From positions 1 through 64,000 of the forward strand of contig CALUKF010000009.1 of the NCBI GenBank assembly GCA_944321145.1: a stretch of DNA of 64,000 bases, in the 5' to 3' direction. The translations under genes were made by a program, and so were the position numbers. The notes beneath the pieces are model-generated. The model did no database searches. It saw only the letters and a list, made by a program, of their open reading frames with translations, and was not told the DNA's origin. Each line of letters opens with the position of its first letter. Position 1 is the first letter of the stretch. The stretch comes from an uncultured Odoribacter sp. Lineage in GTDB: Bacteria > Bacteroidota > Bacteroidia > Bacteroidales > Marinifilaceae. Positions 24,030 to 32,992 of this stretch are shown here, piece by piece.

Positions 24030-25409
24030 TTAAAACATATAGTCCCAAGCGGGCAACTGAACCGGTTTGCCTTTCAAGGCTTCCAGCGCTTTCTCGTTCA
24101 GGTACTGTTTCTTCACCACGAGGCGGAACATGTATTCGTCAAACCATTTGTCCGTGAACGTCAGGTAACCGTTGTGCCCGGCTGCCGGACCCCAGCTGTT
24201 CTCGAATTCCCACTTCACCGGCTTGTCGTTCTCGTCCGTGTCGCAGCCCACCAGCGTCATGGCATGCGATGAACCGCTCTGGCGCGTCAGTATCCGCGCT
24301 TTCTTGTCCATCTGCAGTTTCACGCCCAACAGGGATTCATAGTCATACATCGACGGGTCGAGAATGCCTTCCTTGGAATTCATCTGCTTGCCCACGTCGC
24401 AGGAGGCGTACAGCGCTTCGTTGTTCTTGATGGAAGCCAATGCCGCAGCCTTGATGTCCTCGTTCGGGAGGTTCAGGTAAATCCAGTTGATGCCCTCGAT
24501 GGTGTTGCGGTAGTTTGCGATTTCATACGTCTTGTAATACTCGCGCGTCGGGTCGTTCATCACCATGATGTAATTCTCCGGATTGAAGTCTGCCGGCGTG
24601 ATTTCATCGTAGAACTGCTTCGGGGTGTAGTCCTTCAGCTCGCAGATTTGCCCGTCGGTCGTTTTGTACCGCCAGGTGAACTGGTGGGGAGGCTCGCCGA
24701 GGCACAGGGCGAGAATCCGGTACACATCCTTCAGGATATTGGTCTTTTCAGCCCGCAGAGCCTTTTCTTTCTCTCCGGCGGCAGCCATTTCGCGCAGCGT
24801 GTAGCCGCCCATGCGCAGCTTCTCATTCACGACGCTGAGCAACTGCGACGTGTTGTTCGAGTGCGCCGTCTCCGGCATCACTTCCTGGGGCACCACCCCG
24901 TACTTCTTTGCCGCATTGTAATAAAGGTTCCACACGCCGCCGTCGTTCACCGGATTCTTGAAAAATTCCGTCACGGCGCGGTCTTCCATCGGCTGCCCGG
25001 CAGTCGCGATGATGTTCTCCAAAAACAGGTTGGATTTCTCGAAAATATCCCAGAAATACAGGTAATTGTGCGAGAAGTCAAAGCTGCTGATGTTGTACTT
25101 CTTCATAATGGAAGGGCGCAACACGTTCATCGACGTGAACATCCAGCACCGTCCGGATTGCTGTTGGTCGGTGATGCCCTTCACGTCCACGCGGTACTTG
25201 AAATAATGGTCGATTTTGCCCTGCAGTTCGCGGTTCAGCGCGTTCGCCTTGATATTCGCGTCCGAAGTCAGGATGTTCTGGATGGCTTTCGTCGGGGCGT
25301 CCAATTTGAAACTGCCCTGAATCTCTTGCAACTCCTTGTCCGTAATGCTCTGTGCAAACACTCCCGCGCAAGCCAGGAGCAATGCACCCGTAATAATCGT
25401 TCTCTTCAT
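24030..25409 (-). CDS. Exported aminopeptidase C (C1B cysteine peptidase)
   Basis: The 459-residue protein has a signal peptide (MKRTIITGALLLACAGVFAQ) and the bleomycin-hydrolase/PepC catalytic triad: C88 in QQQSGRCWMF, H in GSSHAMTLVG and N in FENSWGP. Classical PepC is cytoplasmic, so the signal peptide indicates a periplasmic version, which is common in Bacteroidetes. It removes N-terminal residues from peptides. It begins 21 bases after lpdA on the minus strand and probably shares its promoter. Confidence 0.92.
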   Translation of the reverse strand: MKRTIITGALLLACAGVFAQSITDKELQEIQGSFKLDAPTKAIQNILTSDANIKANALNRELQGKIDHYFKYRVDVKGITDQQQSGRCWMFTSMNVLRPSIMKKYNISSFDFSHNYLYFWDIFEKSNLFLENIIATAGQPMEDRAVTEFFKNPVNDGGVWNLYYNAAKKYGVVPQEVMPETAHSNNTSQLLSVVNEKLRMGGYTLREMAAAGEKEKALRAEKTNILKDVYRILALCLGEPPHQFTWRYKTTDGQICELKDYTPKQFYDEITPADFNPENYIMVMNDPTREYYKTYEIANYRNTIEGINWIYLNLPNEDIKAAALASIKNNEALYASCDVGKQMNSKEGILDPSMYDYESLLGVKLQMDKKARILTRQSGSSHAMTLVGCDTDENDKPVKWEFENSWGPAAGHNGYLTFTDKWFDEYMFRLVVKKQYLNEKALEALKGKPVQLPAWDYMF

Positions 25410-25430
25410 GTAATAGAAATGTTTATAGAA

Positions 25431-26828
25431 TTATAAATGAATAACTTCGTCGTATGCTGCCGATGCTGCCTCCATCACTGCCTCGCTCATGGTCGGGTGG
25501 GGATGCACGGTCTTTATCAAATCATGCCCGGTGAGCCCTTTCTGGCGGGCGACTACCAGCTCGGCAATCATCTCCGTCACATTGGCTCCCACCAAATGCG
25601 CCCCCAGCAACTTGCCGTCGGCGGCATTGAAAATCAGCTTCACAAATCCCTCGTTTGCCCCGGCTGCGCTTGCCTTGCCCGAAGCCGTGAACGGGAATTT
25701 GCCCACCTTCAGCTCATAGCCTGCCTCCTGCGCCTTTGCTTCCGTCAGCCCCACGGATGCCACCTCCGGCGTCACATACGTACAGCCCGGGATGTTGTCA
25801 TACCTGATCGGCTCCGGCTCCAGCCCGGCAATTTTCTCCACGCAGCAAATCGCCTCTGCCGATGCCACATGCGCCAAGGCTTGCCCGTGTACGATGTCGC
25901 CGATGGCATAAACCCCTTCGACGTTCGTGCGGTAATAATCGTCCACCTTCACCTTCCCCCGCTCCATCTCCACGCCAAGCTCCTCCAGCCCGATGCCTTC
26001 CACATTCGGCGCGATGCCGACTGCCGAGAGCACCACTTCCGCCTCGTGCACCTCGATGTCCCCCTTCTTGTTCCGCACATTCACCTTCAGCAGCTCGCCC
26101 GTCGTGTCAATGCTTTCCACCGTGGACTTCACCATCACCGTGATGCCCGCCTTCTTGAACGAACGCCCGATTTGTTTCGATACCTCCTCGTCCTCCACCG
26201 GCAGGATGTTCGGCATGAACTCCACCAGCGTGACCTTTGTCCCCATGGCATTATAGAACCATGCCAGCTCCGAGCCGATAGCCCCGGAACCCACCACCAG
26301 CATCGATGCCGGGCGGTGACTCAAAGTCAGAGCCTCGCGGTAGCCGATGATGCGCTTCCCGTCCTGCGGGATAGCCGGCAGCACCCGCGAGCGTGCGCCC
26401 GTTGCCAGAATCACATGCTTGGCTTCATGCACCGTCTTGTTCCCCTCTGCATCCGTCACCTCCACCTGCTTCCCTGCCGTCAGCTTGCCCGTGCCGGCAA
26501 TCACGGTGATATTATTCTTTTTAAATAGGTATTGTATTCCTTTGCTCATCTTGTCCGCCACCCCGCGGCTCCGGGCAATAATGGCGTCGAAATCCGCCTC
26601 TGCGCCTCCCTCTGCCAGCCGGATGCCGTATTCCTCCGCATGCCGGGCATATTCCAGCACCTGGGCTGACTTCAGCAGCGATTTCGTCGGGATGCACCCC
26701 CAATTCAGGCAGATGCCCCCCAACTCCGCACGCTCCACCACTGCCACGTTAAAACCCAATTGCGCCCCCCTGATGGCAGCCACATAGCCGCCGGGACCGC
26801 TTCCGATAACAATCAAATCGTAATTCAT
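25431..26828 (-). CDS. lpdA: Dihydrolipoyl dehydrogenase
   Basis: The 465-residue FAD enzyme reoxidises lipoamide in 2-oxoacid dehydrogenase or glycine cleavage complexes. It has the FAD motif IGSGPGGYVAA, the redox pair C40 and C45 in GGICLNWGCIPTKS, the NAD motif VVGSGAIGSELA, and the C-terminal HPHPTMSEA with the catalytic histidine. The gcvT gene in this window makes glycine cleavage a plausible user. It has a strong minus-strand promoter just upstream. Confidence 0.96.
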   Translation of the reverse strand: MNYDLIVIGSGPGGYVAAIRGAQLGFNVAVVERAELGGICLNWGCIPTKSLLKSAQVLEYARHAEEYGIRLAEGGAEADFDAIIARSRGVADKMSKGIQYLFKKNNITVIAGTGKLTAGKQVEVTDAEGNKTVHEAKHVILATGARSRVLPAIPQDGKRIIGYREALTLSHRPASMLVVGSGAIGSELAWFYNAMGTKVTLVEFMPNILPVEDEEVSKQIGRSFKKAGITVMVKSTVESIDTTGELLKVNVRNKKGDIEVHEAEVVLSAVGIAPNVEGIGLEELGVEMERGKVKVDDYYRTNVEGVYAIGDIVHGQALAHVASAEAICCVEKIAGLEPEPIRYDNIPGCTYVTPEVASVGLTEAKAQEAGYELKVGKFPFTASGKASAAGANEGFVKLIFNAADGKLLGAHLVGANVTEMIAELVVARQKGLTGHDLIKTVHPHPTMSEAVMEAASAAYDEVIHL

Positions 26829-26872
26829 ATCTTTCTTTATTTACTGATTACACTCGTTCTATTGCGTGACCA

Positions 26873-26903
26873 CAAAATTACGCATAACTGCGCAATTTAC
26901 AAA
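26873..26903 (-). promoter_or_regulatory. Promoter of lpdA-pepC
   Basis: On the minus strand TTTG (26900-26903), a 19-base spacer and TAATTTTG (26873-26880) form a full match to the Bacteroidetes promoter. Confidence 0.75.
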
Positions 26904-26931
26904 CGTTTCCACCTTTCTTTCCCAAAAAAAA

Positions 26932-27008
26932 CTTTCCATTCCCTTTTTCCCTCTCTGTGCCAGCCTTTCCGTAACTGTCCCCCTCTGTTTTCCCCCTGTG
27001 TTGTCGGC
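26932..27008. repeat. Weak 11-base phased pyrimidine repeat
   Basis: In 11-mers the run reads CTTTCCATTCC, CTTTTTCCCTC, TCTGTGCCAGC, CTTTCCGTAAC, TGTCCCCCTCT, GTTTTCCCCCT. TTTCC recurs in nearly the same register, but the complementary half is poor. It is listed as a weak member of the family at 3984 and 48898. The gene-free stretch 26829-27137 otherwise holds only the lpdA promoter and the terminator at 27081. Confidence 0.35.
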
Positions 27009-27080
27009 GGACAAGCGGAAGGCGTCGGGGACGGTGTACGTGGTTCCGACTTCGGCGTGAGGATTGCTTTCACGAAAGAG

Positions 27081-27106
27081 AAGCCCCGGCGTGATGCCGG
27101 GGCTTT
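27081..27106. terminator. Terminator hairpin after the sodium symporter gene
   Basis: AAGCCCCGGC (27081-27090) pairs with GCCGGGGCTT (27096-27105) around a GTGAT loop. It lies just downstream of the minus-strand symporter gene. Confidence 0.8.
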
Positions 27107-27137
27107 ATTTTTGTTGTTTGCCTGCTTCTGCCTGCGG

Positions 27138-28769
27138 TTAGAAGAACACGGTGTAGATGACTACCAGGAGGATGCAGATGACGTAGGCGCAGATGTTGAA
27201 GACTTTGTCGGTCTTGAACATGTCGCTGGTCAGGGCGATGGCTTTGGGGTCGTCGTCGGTCTTGCAGTTGCAGAGGCTGACCATGAAGATGATGACAATG
27301 GTGATGATGCAGGTGTAGAACATCTGGTCCATGAAGGGCATTTCAAGCGGCAGGAGCTTGAAGAGCAAGGCTACCGGGATGGAGGCGAGCACGCCCCAGA
27401 TGGCGCCTTTGTTGGTTGCCTTTTTCCAGAACAAGCCCATGAGGAAGACGGCGAGGATGCCCGGGCTGACGAGTCCGGTGTATTCCTGGATGTATTGGAA
27501 CATCTGGTCGATGCCGCCCAGCATCGGGGCGAGCAGGACGGCGATAATCAGGGCAATGGCTGCGCTGAGACGCCCGACGTTCACGAGTTGCCCTTGGGAA
27601 GCCTGGGGCTTGATGTAGGGCTTGTAGATGTCCATGGTGAAGATGGTGGACGTGGAGTTGAGCATGGATGCCAGCGAGGAGACAATGGCGGCTGCCAGGG
27701 CGGCGAGCACCAAGCCTTTCAAGCCGATGGGGATGAAGGAGCTGATGAGCCACGGGTAGGCGTTGTCGTTGTTGAGCGACGTGGAGCCGGCAATCTCGAA
27801 GGCTGCACGGGCGTCGTACATGTTCTCGGAATACATGACCCAAGCCACGATACCCGGCACGGCAACGATGAAAGGAATGAGCATTTTCAAGAAGGCGGCA
27901 AAGGCGATGCCCCGCTGCGCTTCTTTCAGGGAGCGGGCTGCCAGGGTGCGTTGGATGATGTATTGGTTGAAGCCCCAGTAGTAGAGGTTGGCAACCCAAA
28001 GCCCGCCGATGAGCACGTAGATGCCGGGCAGGTTGTTGTATTCCTTGTTGTCGCGGGAGAGAATCATGTCGAATTTGTCGCCTGCCACGTCTGCCACGTG
28101 GGAGATGCCGTTGATGACACCGCCTTCGGGGGTGACGTAGTTGAGGGCGATGACGGTGGTGATGACGCCGCCGATGACGAGGAGGGCAACCTGGAGCACG
28201 TCCGTCCATGCCACTGCCGACAAGCCCCCGTAGAGGGAGTAGGCGGCGGCGAAGAGCGCCAGCGCGATGATGGCGGGCATGACCATGGAGCCGTCGCCGG
28301 TGCCGACCACGGTGTCGATGGCTTTACCGCCGAGGTAGAGCACGGAGGTCAGGTTGACGAAGATGAAGAGGGCAATCCAGAACACTGCCAAGATGGTCTT
28401 GAGGTTGGTGGAGAAACGCCGTTCGACAAATTCGGGGATGGTGTAGATGCCCTGTTTGATAAAGATGGGCAGGAAGAATTTGCCCACGATAATCAGGGTG
28501 AGGGCTGCCATGAATTCGTAGGAGGCAACTGCCAATCCGCCGGCAAAACCGGAACCGGACATGCCGATGAATTGTTCCGCCGAGATGTTGGCAGCGATGA
28601 GCGAAGAACCGATTGCCCACCACGGGAGCGCCTTGCTGGCGAGGAAGTAGTCCTCTGCGGTTTTGGTTTGTCCTTTCTTGGTGCGGGATACCCACCAGCC
28701 GATGCCGATGAGCGCCACGGCGTAGATGCCGAGGATGATAAAATCTAAGGTATGAAAATTCGGATTCAT
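27138..28769 (-). CDS. Sodium:solute symporter (SSS family), likely sugar uptake
   Basis: The 543-residue protein has at least 13 hydrophobic segments and the family signature around SLYGGLSAVAWTDVLQ. The N-terminal LDFIILGIYAVALIGIGWWVSR and AANISAEQFIGMSGSGFAGGLA segments match the SGLT branch. It imports a solute, most likely galactose or glucose, together with sodium. The galactokinase gene is 20 bases upstream on the same strand and galM is divergent beyond it, so this is a galactose cluster. Specificity is inferred from the neighbours. Confidence 0.9.
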   Translation of the reverse strand: MNPNFHTLDFIILGIYAVALIGIGWWVSRTKKGQTKTAEDYFLASKALPWWAIGSSLIAANISAEQFIGMSGSGFAGGLAVASYEFMAALTLIIVGKFFLPIFIKQGIYTIPEFVERRFSTNLKTILAVFWIALFIFVNLTSVLYLGGKAIDTVVGTGDGSMVMPAIIALALFAAAYSLYGGLSAVAWTDVLQVALLVIGGVITTVIALNYVTPEGGVINGISHVADVAGDKFDMILSRDNKEYNNLPGIYVLIGGLWVANLYYWGFNQYIIQRTLAARSLKEAQRGIAFAAFLKMLIPFIVAVPGIVAWVMYSENMYDARAAFEIAGSTSLNNDNAYPWLISSFIPIGLKGLVLAALAAAIVSSLASMLNSTSTIFTMDIYKPYIKPQASQGQLVNVGRLSAAIALIIAVLLAPMLGGIDQMFQYIQEYTGLVSPGILAVFLMGLFWKKATNKGAIWGVLASIPVALLFKLLPLEMPFMDQMFYTCIITIVIIFMVSLCNCKTDDDPKAIALTSDMFKTDKVFNICAYVICILLVVIYTVFF

Positions 28770-28789
28770 GTTGTGTGTGATATTAAGGG

Positions 28790-29944
28790 TTAATAGAGTT
28801 TATGCGCGCCTGAGCCGATGCCGGCGATGTAGAAGGTGGCTTCCAGCCCGGTTTTCGCGTGGTAAATCTTGCCGATTTCGCGGGTGTAGTTGTCTACAGC
28901 CCCCGCTTCGACGAGCGAGACGGTGCAGCCGCCAAAGCCCGCCCCTGTCATGCGCGAACCCAGCACGCCGGGGAAGCGTTGGCTTTCCTTGGCAAGGGTG
29001 TCGAGCTCGAAGCCGGTCACTTCGTAGTCCTCCTTGAGGGAACGGTGGGAGTCGTTCATCAGTTGCCCGAAAGCCTGGAGTTCGCCGGCTTTGAGGGCGG
29101 CGATGGCATGGACGACGCGCTGGTTCTCGGTGACGGCATGCCGTGCGCGGCGGCGGACGGTCTCGTCGGAGATGAGGGGCGCGTATTCATTGAACTGTTT
29201 TTCCGTGAGCCGGCAGAGGTAGTCGATTTTGTGCCGGGCGGAAATGGCAGCCACGGCGGCTTCGCATTCGGCACGGCGTTCGTTGTATTTGGAGTCTGCC
29301 AGTTCGCGCCGCTTGTTGGTGTTGGCAATGACCAATTTGTAACCGTCGAGCACGAGGGGCACGTATTCGTATTTCAAGGTGGCGCAGTCGAGGGCGATGG
29401 CGCAATCCGGCTTGCCCATGCTCACGGCAAACTGGTCCATGATGCCGCAGTTCATGCCGACGAACTCGTTTTCAGCCCTCTGTGAGAGTTGTGCCAGTTG
29501 GATGCCGTCCCATTCCGCACCGGTCTGGTCACGGAGCATGACGGCGGTCACCATTTCGATGGAGGCGGAGGAGGAAAGCCCTGCGCCGTTGGGGATGTTG
29601 CCATAGTAAAGCAGGTCGTAGCCCCAAACGTTGAAGCCCCGGTCGGCAAATTCTTTCATGACGCCGAGCGGATAGGCAATCCATTCTTTCGGCTTGTCGG
29701 CAAACGCGGCGTCGTCTACGGTGGCGGCATACGCCAAGTTGCAGCTGTGGAAAGCGTTGCGGTGGTCGTCCCGCCGTGCGGCAAGCAGGTAGGTGCCGAA
29801 ATCCAAGGCACAGGGGAAGACCAGCCCGCCATTGTAGTCGGTGTGGTCACCGATGAGATTGACGCGCCCGGGGGCAAAATAAGCGTGCTCCGGCGTTTTG
29901 CCGAAGAGCTCCCGGAATTGTTGTTCTAATGCATGTAAATCCAT
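28790..29944 (-). CDS. galK: Galactokinase
   Basis: The 384-residue GHMP kinase phosphorylates galactose at C1 for the Leloir pathway. It has the galactokinase signature GRVNLIGDHTDYNGG (residues 26-40), the phosphate-binding loop PNGAGLSSSASIE and the C-terminal GSRMTGAGFGGCTVSLV motif. It is followed by the sodium symporter gene in one operon and faces galM across 180 bases. Confidence 0.96.
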   Translation of the reverse strand: MDLHALEQQFRELFGKTPEHAYFAPGRVNLIGDHTDYNGGLVFPCALDFGTYLLAARRDDHRNAFHSCNLAYAATVDDAAFADKPKEWIAYPLGVMKEFADRGFNVWGYDLLYYGNIPNGAGLSSSASIEMVTAVMLRDQTGAEWDGIQLAQLSQRAENEFVGMNCGIMDQFAVSMGKPDCAIALDCATLKYEYVPLVLDGYKLVIANTNKRRELADSKYNERRAECEAAVAAISARHKIDYLCRLTEKQFNEYAPLISDETVRRRARHAVTENQRVVHAIAALKAGELQAFGQLMNDSHRSLKEDYEVTGFELDTLAKESQRFPGVLGSRMTGAGFGGCTVSLVEAGAVDNYTREIGKIYHAKTGLEATFYIAGIGSGAHKLY

Positions 29945-29982
29945 ATTTTATTGTATATGTGTGTTGTTCTTTATATTGCAGG

Positions 29983-29990
29983 CAAAAATA
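29983..29990 (-). promoter_or_regulatory. Promoter -7 box for galK
   Basis: The minus strand reads TATTTTTG, about 40 bases upstream of galK. It lies back to back with the galM promoter. Confidence 0.55.
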
Positions 29991-30045
29991 GCAATATTTT
30001 GCTAAAAATGCCCCGTTGGGGGCAAGAATACGCATAAAAAAGTAT

Positions 30046-30075
30046 TTTGATTGTGGAGGTGAAGTGATATATTTG
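30046..30075 (+). promoter_or_regulatory. Promoter of galM
   Basis: TTTG (30046-30049), an 18-base spacer and TATATTTG (30068-30075). It falls inside the open frame that starts at 30016 and so fixes the galM start downstream at 30124. Confidence 0.7.
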
Positions 30076-30123
30076 CGTCCGTTTCAGAAACGGCAGGCTC
30101 TCAGGCATGCCATAAAATGCAAG

Positions 30124-31116
30124 ATGATGGAAGAAAAAGAAGTGTTCGTATTGGAGAACAAATATATGGAGGTGCATATTGCCGCTTACGGGGCTACGCT
30201 CCAGCGGATTGTGGTGAAAGGCAGCGGCAAGCTGCGAAAGGATGTGCTTCTGGGGCTGGAACGGGCAGCAGATTATGAAACTGCCGGGTATGCCGCCACG
30301 GGGGCATATTTGGGCGCGCTCGTGGGACGCTATGCCAACCGGATTGCCGGGGGGCAGTTTGCGATTGACGGGCAGGAATACCAGTTAGCCATTAACAATG
30401 GGCGGAATCATTTGCACGGCGGCATTTGCGGCTTTGACAAGAAGCGTTGGAAGCCGGTGGCGTATGACGGAAACAAGTCGTTGACATTGCGCTACGACAG
30501 CCCGGACGGCGAGGAAGGTTATCCCGGCAACTTGCAGGCATCCGTGTGCTTCCAATTGGACATGAGAGAGCTGCGCATCCAATACCGGGCAACGTGCGAC
30601 AAGCCTTGCTATGTGAACCTGACGCACCATCCTTATTTCAACCTGGAGGGGGAAGGGGACATCCGTGGGCATGTGCTGAAGTTGTACTCCGGGCATTACC
30701 TGCATACGGAAGACCTGATACCTGACGGGACGCTGGCGGAGGCAAAGGGGACGGCGTGCGACTTCACCACGCCGCATGCTTTGGAGCGGGTGATTGAGGA
30801 ACGGGGCGGTCTGGACGACTGTTTTGTGTTTGGCGGGACGGGGATGGTGAAGCGGATGGCGGGGCTCTCGGATTCCAGGGCGTCCATCGTCTTGTTCGTG
30901 GCATCGGACTATCCCGGGCTGCAGGTCTACACGGGGCGTTACCTCGATGTGCCCGGCGGCAGGGACGGGCAGCATTACGGGGCGTATGCAGGCGTGGCAT
31001 TGGAGCCGCAGTTTTACCCCGATTCGCCCCACCATCCGGAGTTCCCTTCCGCGTTGCTGCTGCCGGGAGAGGAGTATGCCCATGAGATTACATATAGCTT
31101 TGCGATGAACGATTAA
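30124..31116 (+). CDS. galM: Aldose 1-epimerase (mutarotase)
   Basis: The 330-residue enzyme interconverts alpha and beta galactose, feeding galactokinase. Conserved phrases are NRIAGGQFAIDGQEYQLAINNGRNHLHGG, the catalytic histidine region NLTHHPYFNLEGEG, and GLDDCFVF. The frame opens at 30016, but the promoter at 30046-30075 lies inside it, so I take the ATG at 30124 (MMEEKEVFVLENKYMEVHIAAYGATLQ), which fits the family's normal N-terminus. No signal peptide is present, so the enzyme is cytoplasmic. Confidence 0.92.
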   Translation: MMEEKEVFVLENKYMEVHIAAYGATLQRIVVKGSGKLRKDVLLGLERAADYETAGYAATGAYLGALVGRYANRIAGGQFAIDGQEYQLAINNGRNHLHGGICGFDKKRWKPVAYDGNKSLTLRYDSPDGEEGYPGNLQASVCFQLDMRELRIQYRATCDKPCYVNLTHHPYFNLEGEGDIRGHVLKLYSGHYLHTEDLIPDGTLAEAKGTACDFTTPHALERVIEERGGLDDCFVFGGTGMVKRMAGLSDSRASIVLFVASDYPGLQVYTGRYLDVPGGRDGQHYGAYAGVALEPQFYPDSPHHPEFPSALLLPGEEYAHEITYSFAMND

Positions 31117-31159
31117 TGATTAACGAAGAACAATACGGATTTTTAAATATAAATGCATT

Positions 31160-32032
31160 GTGACAAAGAAGTATGAGTTAAACAAAAACCTTGCCCAGAT
31201 GTTGAAGGGCGGGGTGATTATGGATGTAACCAATGCCGAGCAGGCAAAAATTGCAGAAGCCGCAGGGGCTTGCGCCGTGATGGCATTGGAGCGCGTGCCT
31301 GCCGATATCCGCCGCGACGGCGGGGTGGCACGGATGTCCGACCCGGCTATGATTAAAGCCATCCAGGCTGCCGTGTCCATTCCGGTCATGGCGAAGGTGC
31401 GCATCGGGCATTTCGTGGAAGCCCAGATTCTCGAAGCCATCGGCATCGACTTTATCGACGAGAGCGAAGTGCTGACGCCGGCAGACGAGGCGTTCCATGT
31501 GGACAAGACGGCGTTCAAAGTGCCGTTCGTGTGCGGTGCCCGCAACCTGGGCGAAGCCTTGCGCCGCATCGGCGAGGGGGCTGCCATGATTCGCACCAAG
31601 GGTGAAGCCGGCACGGGCAACGTGGTGGAGGCAGTGACCCACATGCGCCGCATGACGGACGATATCCGCCGCGTGAAGAACGCAGGGGCAGAGGAATTGA
31701 TGAGCCTTGCGAAGGAATTCGGCGCGCCGTTTGACCTGATTAAATATGTACACGAGAACGGCAAATTGCCGGTGGTCAACTTTGCTGCAGGCGGCATCGC
31801 GACTCCTGCCGACGCTGCATTGATGATGCAACTGGGCTCGGAAGGCGTGTTCGTCGGTTCAGGCATCTTCAAGTCCGGCAACCCGGAGAAGCGCGCCCGT
31901 GCCATCGTGCAGGCAGTGACTTACTACAACGACCCTGCAAAACTGGCTGAATTGTCCGAGAACCTGGGCGAAGCAATGTCCGGTTTGGAAATCAATACGT
32001 TGGAGAGCAAATACGCTGAACGCGGGTGGTAA
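31160..32032 (+). CDS. pdxS: Pyridoxal 5'-phosphate synthase subunit PdxS
   Basis: The 290-residue subunit makes PLP from ribose 5-phosphate, glyceraldehyde 3-phosphate and ammonia. It is very conserved: [40 protein letters not shown], the lysine in [19 protein letters not shown], and [16 protein letters not shown]. The start codon appears to be GTG at 31160, because no in-frame ATG lies upstream and the family N-terminus begins there. It is followed by a 200-base repeat element and then pdxT. Confidence 0.96.
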   Translation: MTKKYELNKNLAQMLKGGVIMDVTNAEQAKIAEAAGACAVMALERVPADIRRDGGVARMSDPAMIKAIQAAVSIPVMAKVRIGHFVEAQILEAIGIDFIDESEVLTPADEAFHVDKTAFKVPFVCGARNLGEALRRIGEGAAMIRTKGEAGTGNVVEAVTHMRRMTDDIRRVKNAGAEELMSLAKEFGAPFDLIKYVHENGKLPVVNFAAGGIATPADAALMMQLGSEGVFVGSGIFKSGNPEKRARAIVQAVTYYNDPAKLAELSENLGEAMSGLEINTLESKYAERGW

Positions 32033-32039
32033 TTGGTTT

Positions 32040-32239
32040 CCTGCCGCCGCTCCCGCTTAAAGAATAGGGCATCACTTCCGGGCGGAAGGGGATGTCTCTC
32101 TCGGGCGGAAGGGACAGCCTCTCCCGGGCGGTACAGGCATCCTGTACAAGGAAGGCGGGGCATCCCCACTCGGGCGGGTGGAGGTATCCCACCAACGCGG
32201 GTGGGAGTGTCCCACCCGCCCGAGTGGGGCGGCGGCAGG
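32040..32239. repeat. 200-base element with 23-base tandem hairpin units between pdxS and pdxT
   Basis: Perfect 11-base terminal inverted repeats CCTGCCGCCGC (32040-32050) and GCGGCGGCAGG (32229-32239) bound the element. Inside, six units of 23 bases run from 32079 to 32216 in strict register; the spacer CGGGCGG starts at 32079, 32102, 32125 and 32171, and is degenerate at 32148 and 32194. Each unit ends in a small hairpin whose stem differs but still pairs: TACAGG/CCTGTA (32132-32146), GGGG/CCCC (32157-32167), GTGGGA/TCCCAC (32201-32215). A perfect 18-base pair (32164-32181 with 32212-32229) can form a larger hairpin. The first units are degenerate. Confidence 0.75.
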
Positions 32240-32260
32240 AAAATAAGATGTAGGAAAGAC

Positions 32261-32833
32261 ATGAAAATAGGAATTTTAGGTTTTCAGGGAGCCATCATCG
32301 AGCACGAACGGCATGTGGCAGCCATCGGCGCGGAACCGGTGATTGTCCGTTACCGCGAACAATTGCCGGAACTGGACGGCATCATCCTGCCGGGCGGCGA
32401 GAGCACCACGATGGGCAAGTTGTTGAACCGGACGGGGATGATGGAGCCGCTGCGCGACGCGATAGCCGGGGGACTGCCTGCGTGGGGAACCTGCGCGGGG
32501 ATGATTCTACTGGCAAAACGCCTGGAGAACGACCCGGCGCGCTATCTGGCACTGATGGACATCACCGTCCGCCGCAATGCCTACGGGCGGCAAATCGACA
32601 GCTTCAGCACCTCCGTGGAGATTCCGGAGGTGGGCACGGGGCAATTGCCGCTGGTGTTTATCCGTGCGCCTTACATCACCGAAACGGGCGCAGGGGTGCA
32701 AGTGCTCTGCCGTTTGGACGGGCACGTCGTGGCTGCCCGCGAGGGCAACCTGCTGGCAACCTCCTTCCATCCCGAACTGACGGACAGCGACGTTTTCCAC
32801 CGCTATTTTGCGGGGATGTGCGCGGCGCGGTGA
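32261..32833 (+). CDS. pdxT: Pyridoxal 5'-phosphate synthase glutaminase subunit PdxT
   Basis: The 190-residue class I glutaminase supplies ammonia to PdxS. The motifs are GFQGAIIEHERH at the N-terminus, LPGGESTTMGKLL, the nucleophile C78 in WGTCAGMILLA, and the histidine-glutamate pair in SFHPELTDSD. The frame is open upstream to 32033 through the repeat element, but the family start MKIGILGFQG at 32261 is clear and the upstream part is low-complexity repeat. It completes the pdxST pair. Confidence 0.95.
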   Translation: MKIGILGFQGAIIEHERHVAAIGAEPVIVRYREQLPELDGIILPGGESTTMGKLLNRTGMMEPLRDAIAGGLPAWGTCAGMILLAKRLENDPARYLALMDITVRRNAYGRQIDSFSTSVEIPEVGTGQLPLVFIRAPYITETGAGVQVLCRLDGHVVAAREGNLLATSFHPELTDSDVFHRYFAGMCAAR

Positions 32834-32853
32834 GTGCCGGAGAAAGTGGGGGC

Positions 32854-32910
32854 GGCGGCAAAATGACTCTTGGGATAATGCCCTTTCGGCTTTGCCGTGC
32901 GTTTGCCGCC
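32854..32910. repeat. Inverted repeat before the sigma factor promoter
   Basis: GGCGGCAAA (32854-32862) and TTTGCCGCC (32902-32910) can pair and may end transcription of pdxST. The loop is 39 bases and holds a second TTTGCCG copy. Confidence 0.45.
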
Positions 32911-32932
32911 TCCAATTTTATTCAAAAATTTG

Positions 32933-32962
32933 TTGCTTTTAGGGATTCAATCCCTATCTTTG
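32933..32962 (+). promoter_or_regulatory. Promoter of the sigma factor gene
   Basis: TTG (32933-32935), a 19-base spacer and TATCTTTG (32955-32962). It lies inside the extended frame starting at 32897 and supports the start at 32993. Confidence 0.65.
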
Positions 32963-32992
32963 CATGCGTATGTCACAATAACCGAGAAGAGC

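Noticed and set aside
25437..26528. Plus-strand frame of 363 codons
   Set aside because: It is antisense to lpdA, rich in histidine, arginine and cysteine, with no domain pattern.
26760..28748. Plus-strand open frame of 662 codons
   Set aside because: It is antisense to the sodium symporter gene, is extremely rich in glycine, aspartate, glutamate, valine and histidine without hydrophobic core patterns, and is explained by codon bias of the real minus-strand gene.
30016..30123. Extended N-terminus of GalM
   Set aside because: The promoter with -33 and -7 boxes lies inside this extension and the family start is at 30124.
32079..32216. CRISPR array
   Set aside because: The 23-base units have no conserved repeat separated by unrelated spacers of 30 or more bases, and no cas genes are present; the units are hairpins with a short degenerate spacer.
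32033..32260. Extended N-terminus of PdxT (proline, glycine and arginine rich)
   Set aside because: It is a translation of the repeat element; PdxT has a well-defined start at 32261.
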